DNA of 64,000 nt from Macrolepiota albuminosa. Taxonomy: Eukaryota; Basidiomycota; Agaricomycetes; Agaricales; Agaricaceae. The translations under genes were made by a program, and so were the position numbers. The notes beneath the pieces were generated by a model, which worked only from the letters and a program-made list of their open reading frames with translations, ran no database searches and was not told the origin of the DNA. The DNA lies in assembly GCA_027475525.1 (NCBI GenBank), contig JAMWFC010000116.1, forward strand, positions 2,479,826-2,543,825, in the 5' to 3' direction. Of this stretch, positions 10,357 to 22,876 are shown in pieces. Every line of letters starts with the position of its first letter. Position 1 is the stretch's first letter.

Positions 10357-12779
10357 CGTCAACTCGGAGGACTCAGGACGGCAGTCTAATGCGGCTGTCC
10401 CATCATGCATCACGTGAAGCAGATATAAGACAGGCAAACCTGTGGCCAGCGCTGAGCGCTTGAGCCCTTCACATCAGACAAGTCTCCTTTAACTTCCAGA
10501 TCAATTCATCCCATTCATATTTACTCTCCATCTTTCACGCCACAGAATTTTTATTGTCCCAATTCATCTACGTACTCTTGTCCGCCTCTCCAGGACGTAA
10601 CAATGACGGACCATAACTGTTCTATGATCACTCATAGTAGCTCATGCAATATAAACTATTGGTTGCTCTTGGACCTATATTATCACGTTTTGCGGATCAC
10701 CTGCGACCTGCACGAGATTTCCCTGATGCGCACCAGGAGTCGTTGCTGGCTTGCCCACCTGTCGTAGACCTGGTTCTGCTCTGGAAAAGTTCTTTGCATT
10801 CTCAGCTCCTCGAGTCATTCTGCGCTTATGCAATACTCTGAGTATACATACTAGATTGATGTCTGGACACTCGCTCCCTGTTCCTGATCGAGGACTTGTC
10901 AAGTTTAAGTTCCAGCCCGATATGTATGTTTGGTATATGGAATCTCCATCAGGCAATTTTATTGCTCTGGACCTTGTAGTCACTGACAAGCCAGGGTACG
11001 TTTGGTCATCGACCGCAATGGTGGCCAGAAGTGACTATCTCACGCTTCGTCAAAACAAAATTACCCACAAGCCGATCTCCTTCATAGAGTGCGGCCTAAA
11101 TCAAACATAGGAGAACAATTGTGCAAGTCCACTTACCATCGTTCACTCCGATATACTGGCCCGAGTGATAAACTTGCTCCACGATGTCGGCCTCAGACTC
11201 CAATGCCAACTTGGGGCAACCAAACTCAACACAAATAAAATTTTAATACATACATGTTCCTTGCCCAAAAATTTGTGTCCGATTTGGGCGCTCCTGTTGC
11301 TCCTGTTCTGTCGGAATTTATATTATAATTTAAATACACCCGCTTCATTTCAGAGTTGTACACGTGTGAATCTGTATCTGCAACTGTCGACAGTTGCTTC
11401 CATCTCCCCACTGGTTGGTATTGCCGACAGTTGGGGACACGATAACGCAGGGCTTTCCTTATTCTTGACAGAAAAATATGATCCTATCATTGACGTTTGT
11501 TATGTTCAGCAAGCCCATTTGCTTGTGGGTAGATGGCAAAAAATGTCTTCAAATTGTCACTTTTGGAGTTGCAGAGCTCTCGATTGACTCGGTCGACTCG
11601 GTTGAAATTGGTTAGTGTAAGGGTTACGGCTCTTCTTGTCCCGCGATACTTGCCGTGTACGCTTTTGCTTCCTCGCTTCTCATTCCAGGTATGTAATACT
11701 TCTTTGGTTTATGCGGACAATTCTGACCTTCAACTCTGTTTGTTTCAACTCCCCCCTTGATTTTACGAAATCTTGTACATCGGGTTGGCAACCTCACAAC
11801 TGAATTTTGATCGAGGAGCTAGTACTTGTATACTTGTAGAAGGATACATAGCTGGAAGGTGGCAATACGATTTGCTCTCCATATGTACTCCCATCATGGC
11901 AAGAATCTGATCCTTAAAGCGGTCCGTCGATCAGCATTTGAGGTAGCATGTCAAGCGAACCAGCTCATCACAAATATGTGTCACAAAACGTGGCACCGAC
12001 ATACAATGTGTTGTCTCCATCGTTTTACTTTACAGCTCTTTCAATCGACCAACCCGCCCCATTCTTGCACCGGAGGTCCTACAAGAGGGGGAGCGAAACA
12101 CGGCACGACACCTCAAACAACAGCCTCGAGGATATGCGACAGAAATTGATCCTTGGCTGCACAACAGCCTTTGTGTGATGATGCGGGGCCGGTCCCCGAC
12201 AAAGAAGAAGTGATGGCAAATGACCGAGTGGCGAGCAAGACTCCGGGATAAACGGTTCGCTCGAACTCGGTGAGAACACATTGGTTGTATTACTTTGTTT
12301 TTACTGGCTGTATATCCCAAGAGATTGTACAGAATGATATCAATAATAGGCCCTGCACACTGTTAACAGAATACGACGTGGGAAGCCGGAGATGGAGATG
12401 CAGACAAGGACTGACAAGCTGCAAAAGAGGGTGCGGGCCCGAAAAAGGCATTATTATGCGCACGGTCGTTGCCGCTGGTTGCCGGTAGGGTCGTTTGGCA
12501 TCTTTGCAAACCGGGTCAGGATCGCAAATCTGACAATTGAACAGATCACAGGGTGCTTCTAGAATTCTATATGATGTATTTGATTATTCGGTCAACCGAA
12601 CGCGTCTGGTAAATTGACAAATGGTCACGTCACAAGATCTAGATTCGACATAAGCGGAATCCACTCGAACCCAGTTGACAAGAACCTTTTAATCCTCAGC
12701 GGAGCCGTGTATATCCTTCTCTTCCTTTCAATTATCGAATCCTCTTCCTTTATAGTGGCCGTCTCATTCTGCTTGGGCC
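10357..12779. other. 2.4-kb gene-poor stretch
   Basis: I can assign no gene. Coding-like fragments are a plus-strand frame from ATG 10859 (MSGHSLPVPDRGLVKFKFQP) that meets a GTACGT donor, a minus-strand patch near 11150-11245 (PKLALESEADIVEQVYHSG, then a GTAAGT donor), and a plus frame 11948-12178 (76 codons). None joins into a longer model or shows a domain. The look is that of decayed genes or of a rapidly evolving orphan. The last 150 bp, with a long pyrimidine tract, is probably the promoter and leader of the zinc-finger gene. Confidence 0.4.
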
Positions 12780-14842
12780 ATGCTCTCGCACATCCTCCCA
12801 AGCCACCCACCAGCTCTCCTTATTTCAAAGTATCTTCCTCCCCATTTCGCGTCCCAAAAACCCCTTCACTGTCCTTCGTTCTCTCTCTCCTACCCTGCCA
12901 GTATTTCCCCACTCCAACCGGACTCACCTGCCACTGTGGAGGACGAAATTCCGTCCCCCCACTCGCCACATTCTGGTTCTGGCAGCTACCGTTATGCTCA
13001 TCGAAGTACAGACTCCTTCGATTCTCCGATATCTCCTGCAGAAATGTACGAATCTAACCTTGAGTCTCATTCCTACTCTGCCGCCCAACAGTCCTACCTA
13101 TCCGAACCGTCCTCCCATTCGAACTACCATGTTATTGACAATGACGGCACTTTAAGGGGTTCCCAATTCGACAGACCATATTACTCCGAGTCCCCCTCAC
13201 CTGTGGATCCCCATTCGTCGGCCTCATACGCTGCCGATATTAGTTCCAGTAATCCACAGGACAGGCGGTCGTCCCATCATGTTTCTTCTTCTTACCTAGC
13301 CTATGACCGCTACGATGCGTCCCGGGAAACTGATACCGACCGTTACTCACGGAGCATTGGTTCTGACAAATATTCTGAAGACAATGATCCTCATTTCCAG
13401 GCTGCTTCTACCGATCAAAGGCGTATGTCAGAACCTGCCGCTCTTACTCCTCCAAATTCCTACAGCAATTCCCAGCCTCTCCAACGTATTCAATCTCAGT
13501 CTCATTACAACATGTCTTCTCTCAGTGTCCCTAGATCTTATGTTCACTCCCTTCAGCGGGGAGCTAGCATTGGATCCCCTCGAGACCTGCGCCATGTTCA
13601 CCTTGACTATCCTACTGACGCCGAGTCTCACTACACCGGGTTTAAAGACGATAATCATCTTCATTCGCATCAATTAGGGAGCTATAATGAGAACGATAGA
13701 TTCGATGCACCTATCTCACCACTGCAGCCGGATTTGACTGGAGGAATGGGACCACGTGAGGCAGGTATACACTATTCTCCCACTGCGGAGAATCTCTACG
13801 GCACCTCTCCCCCGGGGACAGGAACATCGACTTCATCACTTGGCCCTCTCAGTCCAGCTGCAGAGTCGTTCAACCAGAAAGACGCTATCAACCCGAACGT
13901 CAGGGATAACAGCAATAAAACATACTCATTTGTGGCACTTGCTGGCAATACTGTCAAAAAGCGCCCGCGTCGACGATACGACGAGATAGAACGTCTTTAT
14001 CGGTGTTCTTGGCCGGATTGCAACAAGGCGTATGGTACTCTTAATCATCTCAATGCTCACGTCACAATGCAAAAGCACGGCTCAAAACGCCAGCCAAGCG
14101 GTAATTTTCTTGGCGCTTAAGCCTGCCCTGTCCAAGTCTAATTCATTTTTTAGAATTCAAGGAGCTACGCAAGCAGTGGCGCAAGGCGAAAAAGTCGGTT
14201 TCACCTGGACCTGTACGTCGATATAGTGCCAATTTGCGCCACGATAACCAGGGATGTGATAACCGTCATTACGAGTCCCAAAGCGAGTCAAATACTTCGC
14301 TATCAACTCGACAGCCTTCGTACTACGCATCGACAAGCGTTCCATCGTTGTCAGGGCCGTCCATTCTATCCGAGCCAAGTGACAGGATATCGTTCTCTGT
14401 TGAGGGCAGCCGCTACGCGAGCAACGAACGGGATGAGCACTCAGCCATTTATAGTGCGCATGGGCGACAACGCTATAATAATAGCGCTACGTGGCAGGGA
14501 CCTACCCGGGCCCATCCCCAACAATATCTATCATCTTCATTGCCGGACCAACCATCCGGCTTTGTACAGGACAGCGGTGCCTACTTCCCTTCCGATACGA
14601 GAGGGCTACAATCTCAACGCTCTCGTTCTCTATCGTCTCTTGAATCGTCGATGGGAAGACTGCCTGCTGATAGCACGTTGTTGACCCCTCTCCCCGGATA
14701 TCAGTCCTCTGTGTTGCCGCCTTTGCAGGAGGGCGAACATCGAGATGTTCCGTATCCCGCGGGGCCCGATTACGAAATGTTCGATAACGGCCGAGACGGA
14801 AGGCCGCATACTGGACATCGAAGCCTCGGCGACGACAAATAA
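12780..14842 (+). CDS. CON7: CON7-like C2H2 zinc-finger transcription factor
   Basis: Two exons (12780-14100, 14154-14842) give up to 669 residues. A long Ser/Pro/Tyr-rich N-terminal region ends in the block KTYSFVALAGNTVKKRPRRR, then YDEIERLYRCSWPDCNKAYG and TLNHLNAHVTMQKHGSKR. The intron 14101-14153 rejoins it to EFKELRKQWRKAKKS. This order (YSF box, basic patch, one C2H2 finger, then a basic helix) is that of Con7, the ascomycete regulator of conidiation and infection-structure genes; the role in this fungus is unknown. The C-terminal 200 residues are Ser-rich and disordered. The start is uncertain: the first 50 codons lie in a CT-rich tract that looks like a leader, and the next in-frame ATG is at 13044. 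Confidence 0.78.
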
Positions 14843-16603
14843 AAGTACCAGAGCTTTGCTGCAGTTGATAGTCCGGTCTGCAGACTCGGGCGAAGCATGA
14901 AATCTGTCAATATTCGTCTCACGTCCTGTGTCTTGAATGTTTTCTTTTTTTTTTTTTGCCACCCTCCTTTCGATTTCGAATTTCCGCTGTCATATATCCC
15001 ATATCATTCCTTCTATACCATACCGCTTTTGTCGTTCACTGATGTTACACCCACTTATATTAGTCCATTCCCAGATTCCCCTACTTGTACACTATGTTTT
15101 TTTTGGTTTTCTTTTCGCACTGAATTACATTACATTACTATACCATCCATCAACTTCCACCTTCTACTGTACTTTTTATTCAAACCTTCTCTCCTATACG
15201 TGCAACCCAGTGTTATTGTTTTCTTCAGAAACACCTGCTTCTTGATGCTTCACATTTGTAGTAACACATGACTATCTTTATACATATATAATTTCTGGAA
15301 TTTAGAAGAGTCCGGAATTGTTTTCTCTTTTGTGACGTTCTCCGTGAAACATTGTCTGCGTGGAGTGAGCAAGCCTGTTCTGAGCACCCTGTCTCAGACA
15401 ACAGATCTTAGAGTTTGATAGAATTATGAATCCAATATGATCAACTGTTAATAATCGATAGACCGGAAGTTCACAAGGATATGATGATTCGTTGAACGAA
15501 AAAGGATTAATACAATTACGTAAAGTACAAGAAAGAATCTTTCGTTCAACATCGAGTAAACATATACCTGAACTTGTAGCTTATTCTCTCACTCATCGTA
15601 GGGTACTTGTCAGCTTTTGTTCATGTGTCCAAGGATGAGTCAGCAGTCTTATTGTTTTCACCTCGCGATGTAGGTACAAGAAGCCTACATTGAAATAGCT
15701 ATCCACCACGTTATAATGGGGTATGGAAGCGTCGCAAAGGAGGCAAGGTCTCACAGATCTGGTGGAAAATCTTAAGAGTGCAAACGGTGTGATCATCGCG
15801 GCGACATGCCGATTAGAAGTCGGGCCTCCCAAATGTGAACGTATATCCAGGGCACATTGAAAATGTTGTCTGTCGAGGGGGATGATTTAGAACGGCGTAA
15901 TTGTCCTCGAGTCCGAATAACCAGTTGTCAAAAAGACATCAAATGATCGATCACTAGTTCTTGCGTTATGCGAGTGCGATAAACCAGAGTAAATAGTCAT
16001 TGGTCTCATGATAAATGGAAATAAAGGACGCGAAAAACGCGTATACTGAATGGAATTTGCGTCGAATATAGCTGCTGTGTCTACTGGAGAAAATGCAGAG
16101 AAGATTGGCACACCCCATGGATATGCTTAGACCAGGCAAATTTCCTGACAGCAGAATGGGGCATGTATCGTATGCTCAGGGATACATTATCTCGGAGTGG
16201 TTCTTACCTGCGTGTCGTCGAAAAGATGGATGGGGAGGCTTCGAGGGTACGACTTCTGAGGGTAAGGCCAGCGCGGGTTCTGCCGCTCTCAACGGATCGC
16301 AGCAGTGAAAGTCAGTAGCCGACGCAATTGGAAAAGGAAAGGCTGGAACGAAAGTCGGTGCAAGAAATCATGTAATTATGGTGAACTGAGATATTTTGAC
16401 AGCAGCGAAGCAAATGGACGACTTAAGCGGGAGACGGGCCGAAAAGTGTCACTTGACCCATGTGGAGCGCACGTGGAATGACGTTTGAATCGACCGCAGT
16501 TACCGCAGCCGTGATTGAGCTTAATCGTAGCACTTAATCGTAGGGCATTGCCGCTATCTAGCTACAACTCAATCCGGTCTCATTTTGTTATCATTCTTTC
16601 ATC
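14843..16603. other. 1.76-kb intergenic region
   Basis: It begins with a pyrimidine-rich, presumably transcribed 3' region (14940-15290) and ends with the promoter of the F-box/RCC1 gene. On the minus strand a good-looking intron (GTAAGA...CTGTCAG, about 16150-16210) joins two open stretches, but no convincing ATG or family emerges. I see no RNA gene or mobile element. Confidence 0.4.
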
Positions 16604-18832
16604 ATGTTGCTACCTGATCTACCCATTGAGATTCTCCTGGATAACGTTCTACCATCCATGCGGATACCCGACATTCTCAACCTTGGATGTACGAACAAGG
16701 TGAGATGGGGTCGCCGTTTTGTGTGCCACGAGACTTTACGCAGATAAAGTTTTTTTCTTCCGTCTCCTCCGACGATATTTTCTGGCAACGACGTCTTCAA
16801 ACCGATTATAATTTTTCTGGTGCCGGTACGGCTCGTACCAGCGGATGGAAGCTCATCTATCGCGGCATTTTCAACCCCAGAGGTAACATTTACAACACTA
16901 TTCTTCGTACCTTTATCTGACAGAGATCGTCCGATTTTTTCGAAAGTCTACGTTTGGGGGTGAGGGGAATTTCAGTTGATTCTCGGCTCATCTTATGATT
17001 TTCTTGCAGCGAGAGGTCCAATGGCAGATTGGGTCTATCAGCTTACCCTAAGACACATACGCGGGCACAGGTTCCGTTTCCCATCCAACTTCGAATCCCA
17101 GGCGTCCGTATTGTACACCTTGTTGCGGGTGGAATGTTAGTAAGATAAGTCTCTTCGTGCGTTGTTTTAACACTGCTCACAGGTCATTCCATGCCCTGGA
17201 TTCTGAGGGTCAGATACACGTTTGGGGTCTGTTCGCCATCATCAAACTTCTCGCACAGGATTGACGTTACTGTAGGCACTCTTGACGCAACTGCACCGGT
17301 TTTGCGAAGTGATGGGTTTTCAGAACCTGGACAAATCGCCAGGGTTCCAACCAGGCTACGGATGCCCGCAGCCACACGGAGTGTCAGGTGAATGCGAAGA
17401 TATCATGGCCTATTTTCCTATACTTAATCAGAGTGTTGTGTGGACATAAAGCTGCGGCCGTTTGCACGCGTCATCTCTAGATTGTAAAGGCCAAATTTGG
17501 ACATTCCCGAGCTGGGGCCGGCCATTTAGGCTCGTGTCCGATTTCTTCACCGACCCTTTGAATAAGCCTCAGCAGATCGAGTGTGGATGGGGCTTTTCTT
17601 CCGTGCTCACAGTATCAGGCGAAGTCTTTGTCTGGTGGCCGTTTTCCGGTGATACAAAGGAACGTATTCGGACAGTCAATAACGAAATGAATGAACAAGG
17701 TAGCAAGAAAGCATCCGTTCTGTCCGATAACTCGATACCCTGTGTTACGTGGGACCTTAATGAAGACCCAGCCCAATTGCCTTTAATACCTTTGCTTCCT
17801 GAATTACCGGGCGGAGACGGCGAGAAATCAACCCAACTGATTCAGATCGCGGGTATGGACGCACAGATTATTGGGTTGACAAACAAAGGTCACGTCCTCA
17901 AATTCGGTAATCTTCAATCGAAGGAGACATCTCGTGCGGGGAGTTGGGAGTACGTGAGTATGAACTCGTATTTCTGATGGGCTCAGAGCTTACCCCACTT
18001 GGTAGTTGCCGGAGTTCAGTCAGGTCGACAATATACAAGCCCAGTTTTCTCGGGCAGGAATAGATCGCCCAGAGACCCTGAAAATTACGCATGTATGTAG
18101 AAAAGTTTGACTAAGTAATATCGGAACTCACAGTAAACAGATTTCTGCCAATTTCTTGAACTTTATTGCGTATTCGACAGGGTCAAGCTCAGTAGTACTA
18201 ATCGGGAATAAAGAAACTACTTCACAATCTCTACCCAGGATAATTGTAGAGCTACAACATAGGTCCATCATCTCTGTCGTTCTCGGAGACTATCATAACG
18301 CTGCACTGACTGCCGACGGAAAAGTCCTTACCTGGGGGGCTTACTCTGCCGGAGCTCTTGGTCTAGGGGACCCCACGACATTGCCAGTCGGCACACCAGG
18401 TGGTTATACAGCCGAGGAAGATAGAAGGCAGGCTCTCGCTGGACGAGTGCTAGACCCTCCTGTTGTAAATGTCCCCACAGAAGTAAGGTTCGACCATGGC
18501 CTCAAGTTGCCCAAGAACAGATTTTGTTTTTCTATTGCTGCCGCTGGCTGGCATACTGGCGCACTTGTGATTGATCTAGAAGTGAGTCTTTCGGTCGCAG
18601 TTGTCCCTGTATACCACTCTCATTGCAAACTATCCAGCCCGGTGAAGATGAGGAAGTTGAGCTTGAGCCTGAGGACAGGCCACTGCCTCGGCATATGTAC
18701 GAGCAGCCTCATACCTTTCCTGGCCAGAGTCCCCCCTTCAATCCCTTCCGAGGAATTCGGATCGGGTTTGCTGGTCGAGGTGGCGCAATTGGACGCGGCC
18801 GGGGAATAATAGGTCGAGGTCGGGGCATATGA
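16604..18832 (+). CDS. F-box protein with RCC1-type beta-propeller and RG-rich tail
   Basis: Ten exons (16604-16699, 16744-16882, 16947-16959, 17010-17135, 17183-17226, 17276-17387, 17452-17953, 18006-18092, 18141-18581, 18638-18832) sum to 1755 nt and 584 residues. Residues 1-60 form an F-box (MLLPDLPIEILLDNVLPSMR, DIFWQRRL, WKLIYRGIF). They are followed by RCC1-like repeats marked by VYVWG, HALDSEGQIHVWG, LDCKGQIWTF, SVLTVSGEVFVW and AALTADGKVLTWGAYSAGAL. The design is that of yeast SCF-associated factor Saf1: the F-box binds Skp1 and the propeller recruits substrates. The last exon is acidic and then ends in GRGRGIIGRGRGI, an RGG-like tail. All splice sites are GT-AG and the frame is intact; one exon is only 13 nt long. 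Confidence 0.85.
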
Positions 18833-19299
18833 GAAAGAAATTGAAATGTTGATACGTTAGGTGTATTATTTACTGTGCAAAATAGTTGGTCTTTCCATCT
18901 TCCCCATGAGGACCATCGATTGCTCGGAATGAAGAGTCAGAAATGGAAGTAAAGGACGTCCTAAACATGACGTTAATACAGGACAATGTGAGTGGCGCAC
19001 ATGAATGTCATGTCATTCAACAAAAAGTATTATAACTGGTAAGCAATTTATTGGGATTGTCACATATTAATGTTCTCTCTTTTTTCTAAAAAGAAAAACC
19101 GAGAGAGGAAGGGGAGGGAATGGTAGTGGAGAGAGAAGTGTCGATCAAGAGGCTTAGCCAGGAACTAGACCTGAAGACGGATTATAGTGGTCCACAGGCG
19201 GGGTGCCTACCTTTTCTCAGAAGCTCATTAATAGGCCAGGATAAAGGATATAATTTCCGAGGGAGAGAGAAAAACGGCTAATATGTTTATCACATGGCT
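18833..19299. other. Convergent intergenic region
   Basis: About 470 bp between the stop codons of the F-box/RCC1 gene and the minus-strand orphan, AT-rich in places; presumably 3' UTRs. No further feature seen. Confidence 0.5.
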
Positions 19300-21388
19300 C
19301 TACTTGAAACGAGTCAATATGTTACGAAGAGGAACTGGCATGCGACTTTTGGGCGTTCCATCGGGTGTGGCCTGATTCGAGGTGCTGCCTCGTCTGAACG
19401 TCATGTCATTCATCGTCCAACGCAGACCTGCCTTGCTTGACGGCGTCACCAAAACATCTTTTTTCTTCTGGTTCTCATCGCGGTTGTCTAAACGCCCAAA
19501 GGCTTGACGTCCTAGCAAGTTGGGAGTCGACTTGCGTGCCTCTGCCAGTGTACTATGTGGGCGTGGTGGAGATTTGTGGACCACAAAGGCAGGCTTGGAT
19601 ACTTCTGGAAATGCGGGTGTTGTGCGAGCAATCCCAATTTTTTCATTTTTCTTGTTTCCAGCTTGTACGGAAATAGGTTGTGAGGGGATGTTGGAAATGG
19701 CAGGATTCGTGTTAATCTGTTTTGATGATCGTGAGCAGGCGTTGGGGCGTGGAGGGGCCTTTGGAGGCTGAGGGATAGAAGAACCTGTCGCAGTTGGAGT
19801 GGCTGGTGTATCTTCCGTATCTGGCTTCTCAGGTAGTGAAGCAAATCTGACGCTCTTTGAACTTTTAAGAATTCCACGAGGCGAAGGTGTCATTGATGAA
19901 GGTTCGCATACTCGAGGGCTCGGAAGCGAGGGTAGGGGTGTCGAAGGGACCGGGCTAGGAGGATGTGCGGGACTGTGCGCGCGAGGTGTCAAGGACTCAT
20001 TTGAAAACCGATCTGACGTTCCTACAGGGAAGTGTGGCAAGTGTGGCAAACTCACAGGCTGCAACTCAATGACTGGGTGAGGGCCCGCTCGGCTTGACTT
20101 GAGCTCGGCTACGTGATCACCAAATTCATCCAGGAAGGATACTGCAAAAGCCCAATCATCTTCGCTAGCGTTTCCCGGATCCGATACAGCAGAAAAACTA
20201 GTTTCAGACAGTGGCGGACAGATTGGTGTTTTGGGGCTCGCATCATCCATTGCCCGCGGAAAGACACACTGGGACCTTAAGCTAGAGACCATATGTTCCA
20301 AGTCCAGAGAAGGGCCATTACTAGCCAGAACATTTTCGAACTTAGGAGAGTATGTTGTTGGAGAACCTAAAAACGCGGTCGGAATACTTGGATAGGGGTC
20401 TTTGTCGTATTTTTCTTCGAGCGCTAAAGGAGGAAGTAATCGTCTACCTCGACGAGCAGCCAAAGGAACACATGATTCGTGCCTCGAGTTTGCCAGCAAA
20501 TCAGCAGGTAAAGGGAAAGAGCTATGAGAGTCAGATATCACGAGAGTTGGCGGTTCGGAACTGAGTCTGTCCTTCTCCTTCTCCAAGACCGCCACATTTT
20601 CATCTAGACTAACCAAGCTATCTTTGAAGAAAGAGTTCAGGTCTTGCAATTCAAGCATTATATCGACCATTTCCGGATTCATGTTAGCAGCGGGGACCTG
20701 TAGTGACCAGCGTTTCTGTTGACCTTCTGTGTCCAGAGTAATTTCGTGTTCAAACACGAGAGCTTTGCGAAACGATCCTGACTGCGGCAAACGACGGTTA
20801 TTTGTCTTTGTGAATATTGGGTTGAGCACAGAGAGAGCCTTTCTACAACCGTTCCTAGAGCGACTGAGAGCATGCTTAAAATCGCTTGGTGAGAATAGAG
20901 AACCCGAAGGAGTCCAAGGACTTTCTTTGACAGTCGCTGATGGTTCCCAGGCAATATGACCAGGAGGCGGAGCTCTCTTTGAAATCGTTTCCTCAAGAAT
21001 CACATGAGACAAAAGTAGAGGCTGACGAGATGAATCTCACCACCCATCTATCAATACACAGCGGCTCCAACAGCAGATATCTCATCCTGGGAGGTGTCGC
21101 AACCGATGTCAATACTCTAAAGTTGTCTGGACCCTGTTTACCTCGTCCAAAAGGATGTGACATGCAGCGATCGTCAAGCAGCATGGGAGTAATTCGGACC
21201 GCAGGTCGTTCAGGAAATGGTGGTACGGGCTCGTCTGAATCAGTCGACCAAAGCGATTCAAGGCTGATAGATGGCGATAGAAGTTGAAATTCATCAGGAT
21301 CCAGAACGTCCACGAAGTTGAAGGAGTTGGCGGAGTTCGTTGAAGTTAGACTCAGAGACAGGGAGGCACTATTCAAATCCGACATCAT
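19300..21388 (-). CDS. Ser/Pro-rich orphan protein
   Basis: Two exons (21388-21041 and 20991-19300) joined by a GTGAGA...CTTGAG intron give about 679 residues. I recognise no domain. A basic, probably ordered block (KHALSRSRNGCRKALSVLNP, HEITLDTEGQQKRWSLQVPA) is followed by a helical stretch (MVDIMLELQDLNSFFKDSLV and SLDENVAVLEKEKDRL) that could form a coiled coil. The remaining 400 residues are disordered, rich in Pro and Ser with SPxP and TPxP sites (PSPVPSTPLPSLPSP, MTPSPRGILKSSKSVRFASL). The RGILKSSKSVRF motif resembles a type-1-phosphatase RVxF docking site (KSVRF); this is inference. Two consecutive ATGs at 21388 and 21385 are both possible starts, and the frame is open further upstream. 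Confidence 0.65.
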
Positions 21389-22876
21389 GGGAGAGGATGA
21401 CCAGAAATTCTGAGAGAATCTCTGCTTGTTGACTATTTTAAACATGCGAAGATGTGGCTGACTCAAACGCTTCAGGAAAAGAAGGTACACAGACAAGTAA
21501 GAACGCCAGCCGACGGTCTCTGAGTGATGAGAGTCGACTGCTGATGTATGGATTCCATGAATGAATGAATAATTTCTCACATTAAGAAACGTGCGAGGAA
21601 AGTACTTCAACAATTATGGCTTGATGTGATGGTCAAAGCAGATGGTGATAGATTCATCCTGTGTAGGGACTAAAGGAGTATATTCTTGGTTTGTTTGTAC
21701 AGTATAATTTTTCTTTTGCCTAGTATGGGCAGCACGATGTGGTTCCGAGCGGGGCAGTCCCAGGAATGGCAATCCTTACCACCGAAGTCTGCTCAGGCTG
21801 GCATCACATTTACGGATTGGCCAACTAAGTTATCTGTTAGAAAATGTTTAGACGCATAGATAATCCTCAGTCACTGTGCGATCGATTGACGAGACCCAAT
21901 GTCGGAGAGACATATGTTACATGTCCATTGTCAGATCTGATTGCTTCCGGTCTTTGTGGCCAGCGTATAACTCGCGGCCGTCGCGCCACATCGTAACATT
22001 ATCTCGTTACCATCGTCACGCAGTCAAACCAATATAGGTATCCTCGGATCGAATATGTTCCATCTCTCCCACTGGTATGGAACCAAAGTAGATGCCTGAA
22101 TAACATAGGAACATTTTGGATACTTTGTAAAGTGAGGTTGAGTCTGTAATCTATTCGTAGCTCGTTAAACATTGAGTCGGGGTTTGGCTTCGTGTCGAAG
22201 GCACGTGTGTTCTCAGCTCCGGAATTTGTAAGGGTTATATAATCAGGGCTATGCTATGACTTGTCAGTTTCCTTCGTTCGAAACTGTCTCCCCTTGTCTT
22301 TCGTTCCTTGATTGTTTTTTCCCGAGTGAGTATCTTTGCAGTGTGTACTATTACTCTCTATCTACGTGATGCTATTTCGATATACATTTGCACGTCAGTC
22401 TGAGCCGTCTTGGATGCTTCATACACTTTTTTCTCTGACTCTTCTTATCCCATTCCCGTTCCGTATATGAAACATAATCTGATTTACGTCTGTTCTTCTA
22501 GGATCAACGTGATTTCGAAGCTTGTGACGTCTCAAGTAGGTTATATATTTCTGTTTTTCATTTCTTTGATGAATTCGAGATATTTGCACGTCAGTCGGAA
22601 GATGGAGCTTTCATAGACCATTGATTAGGATGTCATCTACGTTTTTCTGATGTCGTTTTTCCTTAGCTTTTTCTCAACGGCTGCTAACCTCTATTCTTCC
22701 TTAGAATCTACAGCGGTGACGCGGCTGTTTCAGAGGCTTTCCTGTATAGTTGAATGTTCCTTTTCGCAGTGTCCCTACTGTTGTTGACTGACGTAGCTAT
22801 ATTCTAGATTTATACTTTTCTATTCTGTAACTCTCAATCAGCATTGAATCGTCACGTTTCAAATCCCCGTTGAATC
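21389..22876. promoter_or_regulatory. 1.5-kb divergent upstream region
   Basis: It separates the divergent starts of the orphan protein and the ELMO gene, so it holds both promoters. A 16-mer (ATTTGCACGTCAGTC plus a neighbouring base) occurs twice, at about 22385 and 22582, and TC-rich runs precede the ELMO start, as in many basidiomycete promoters. I see no coding signal. Confidence 0.45.
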
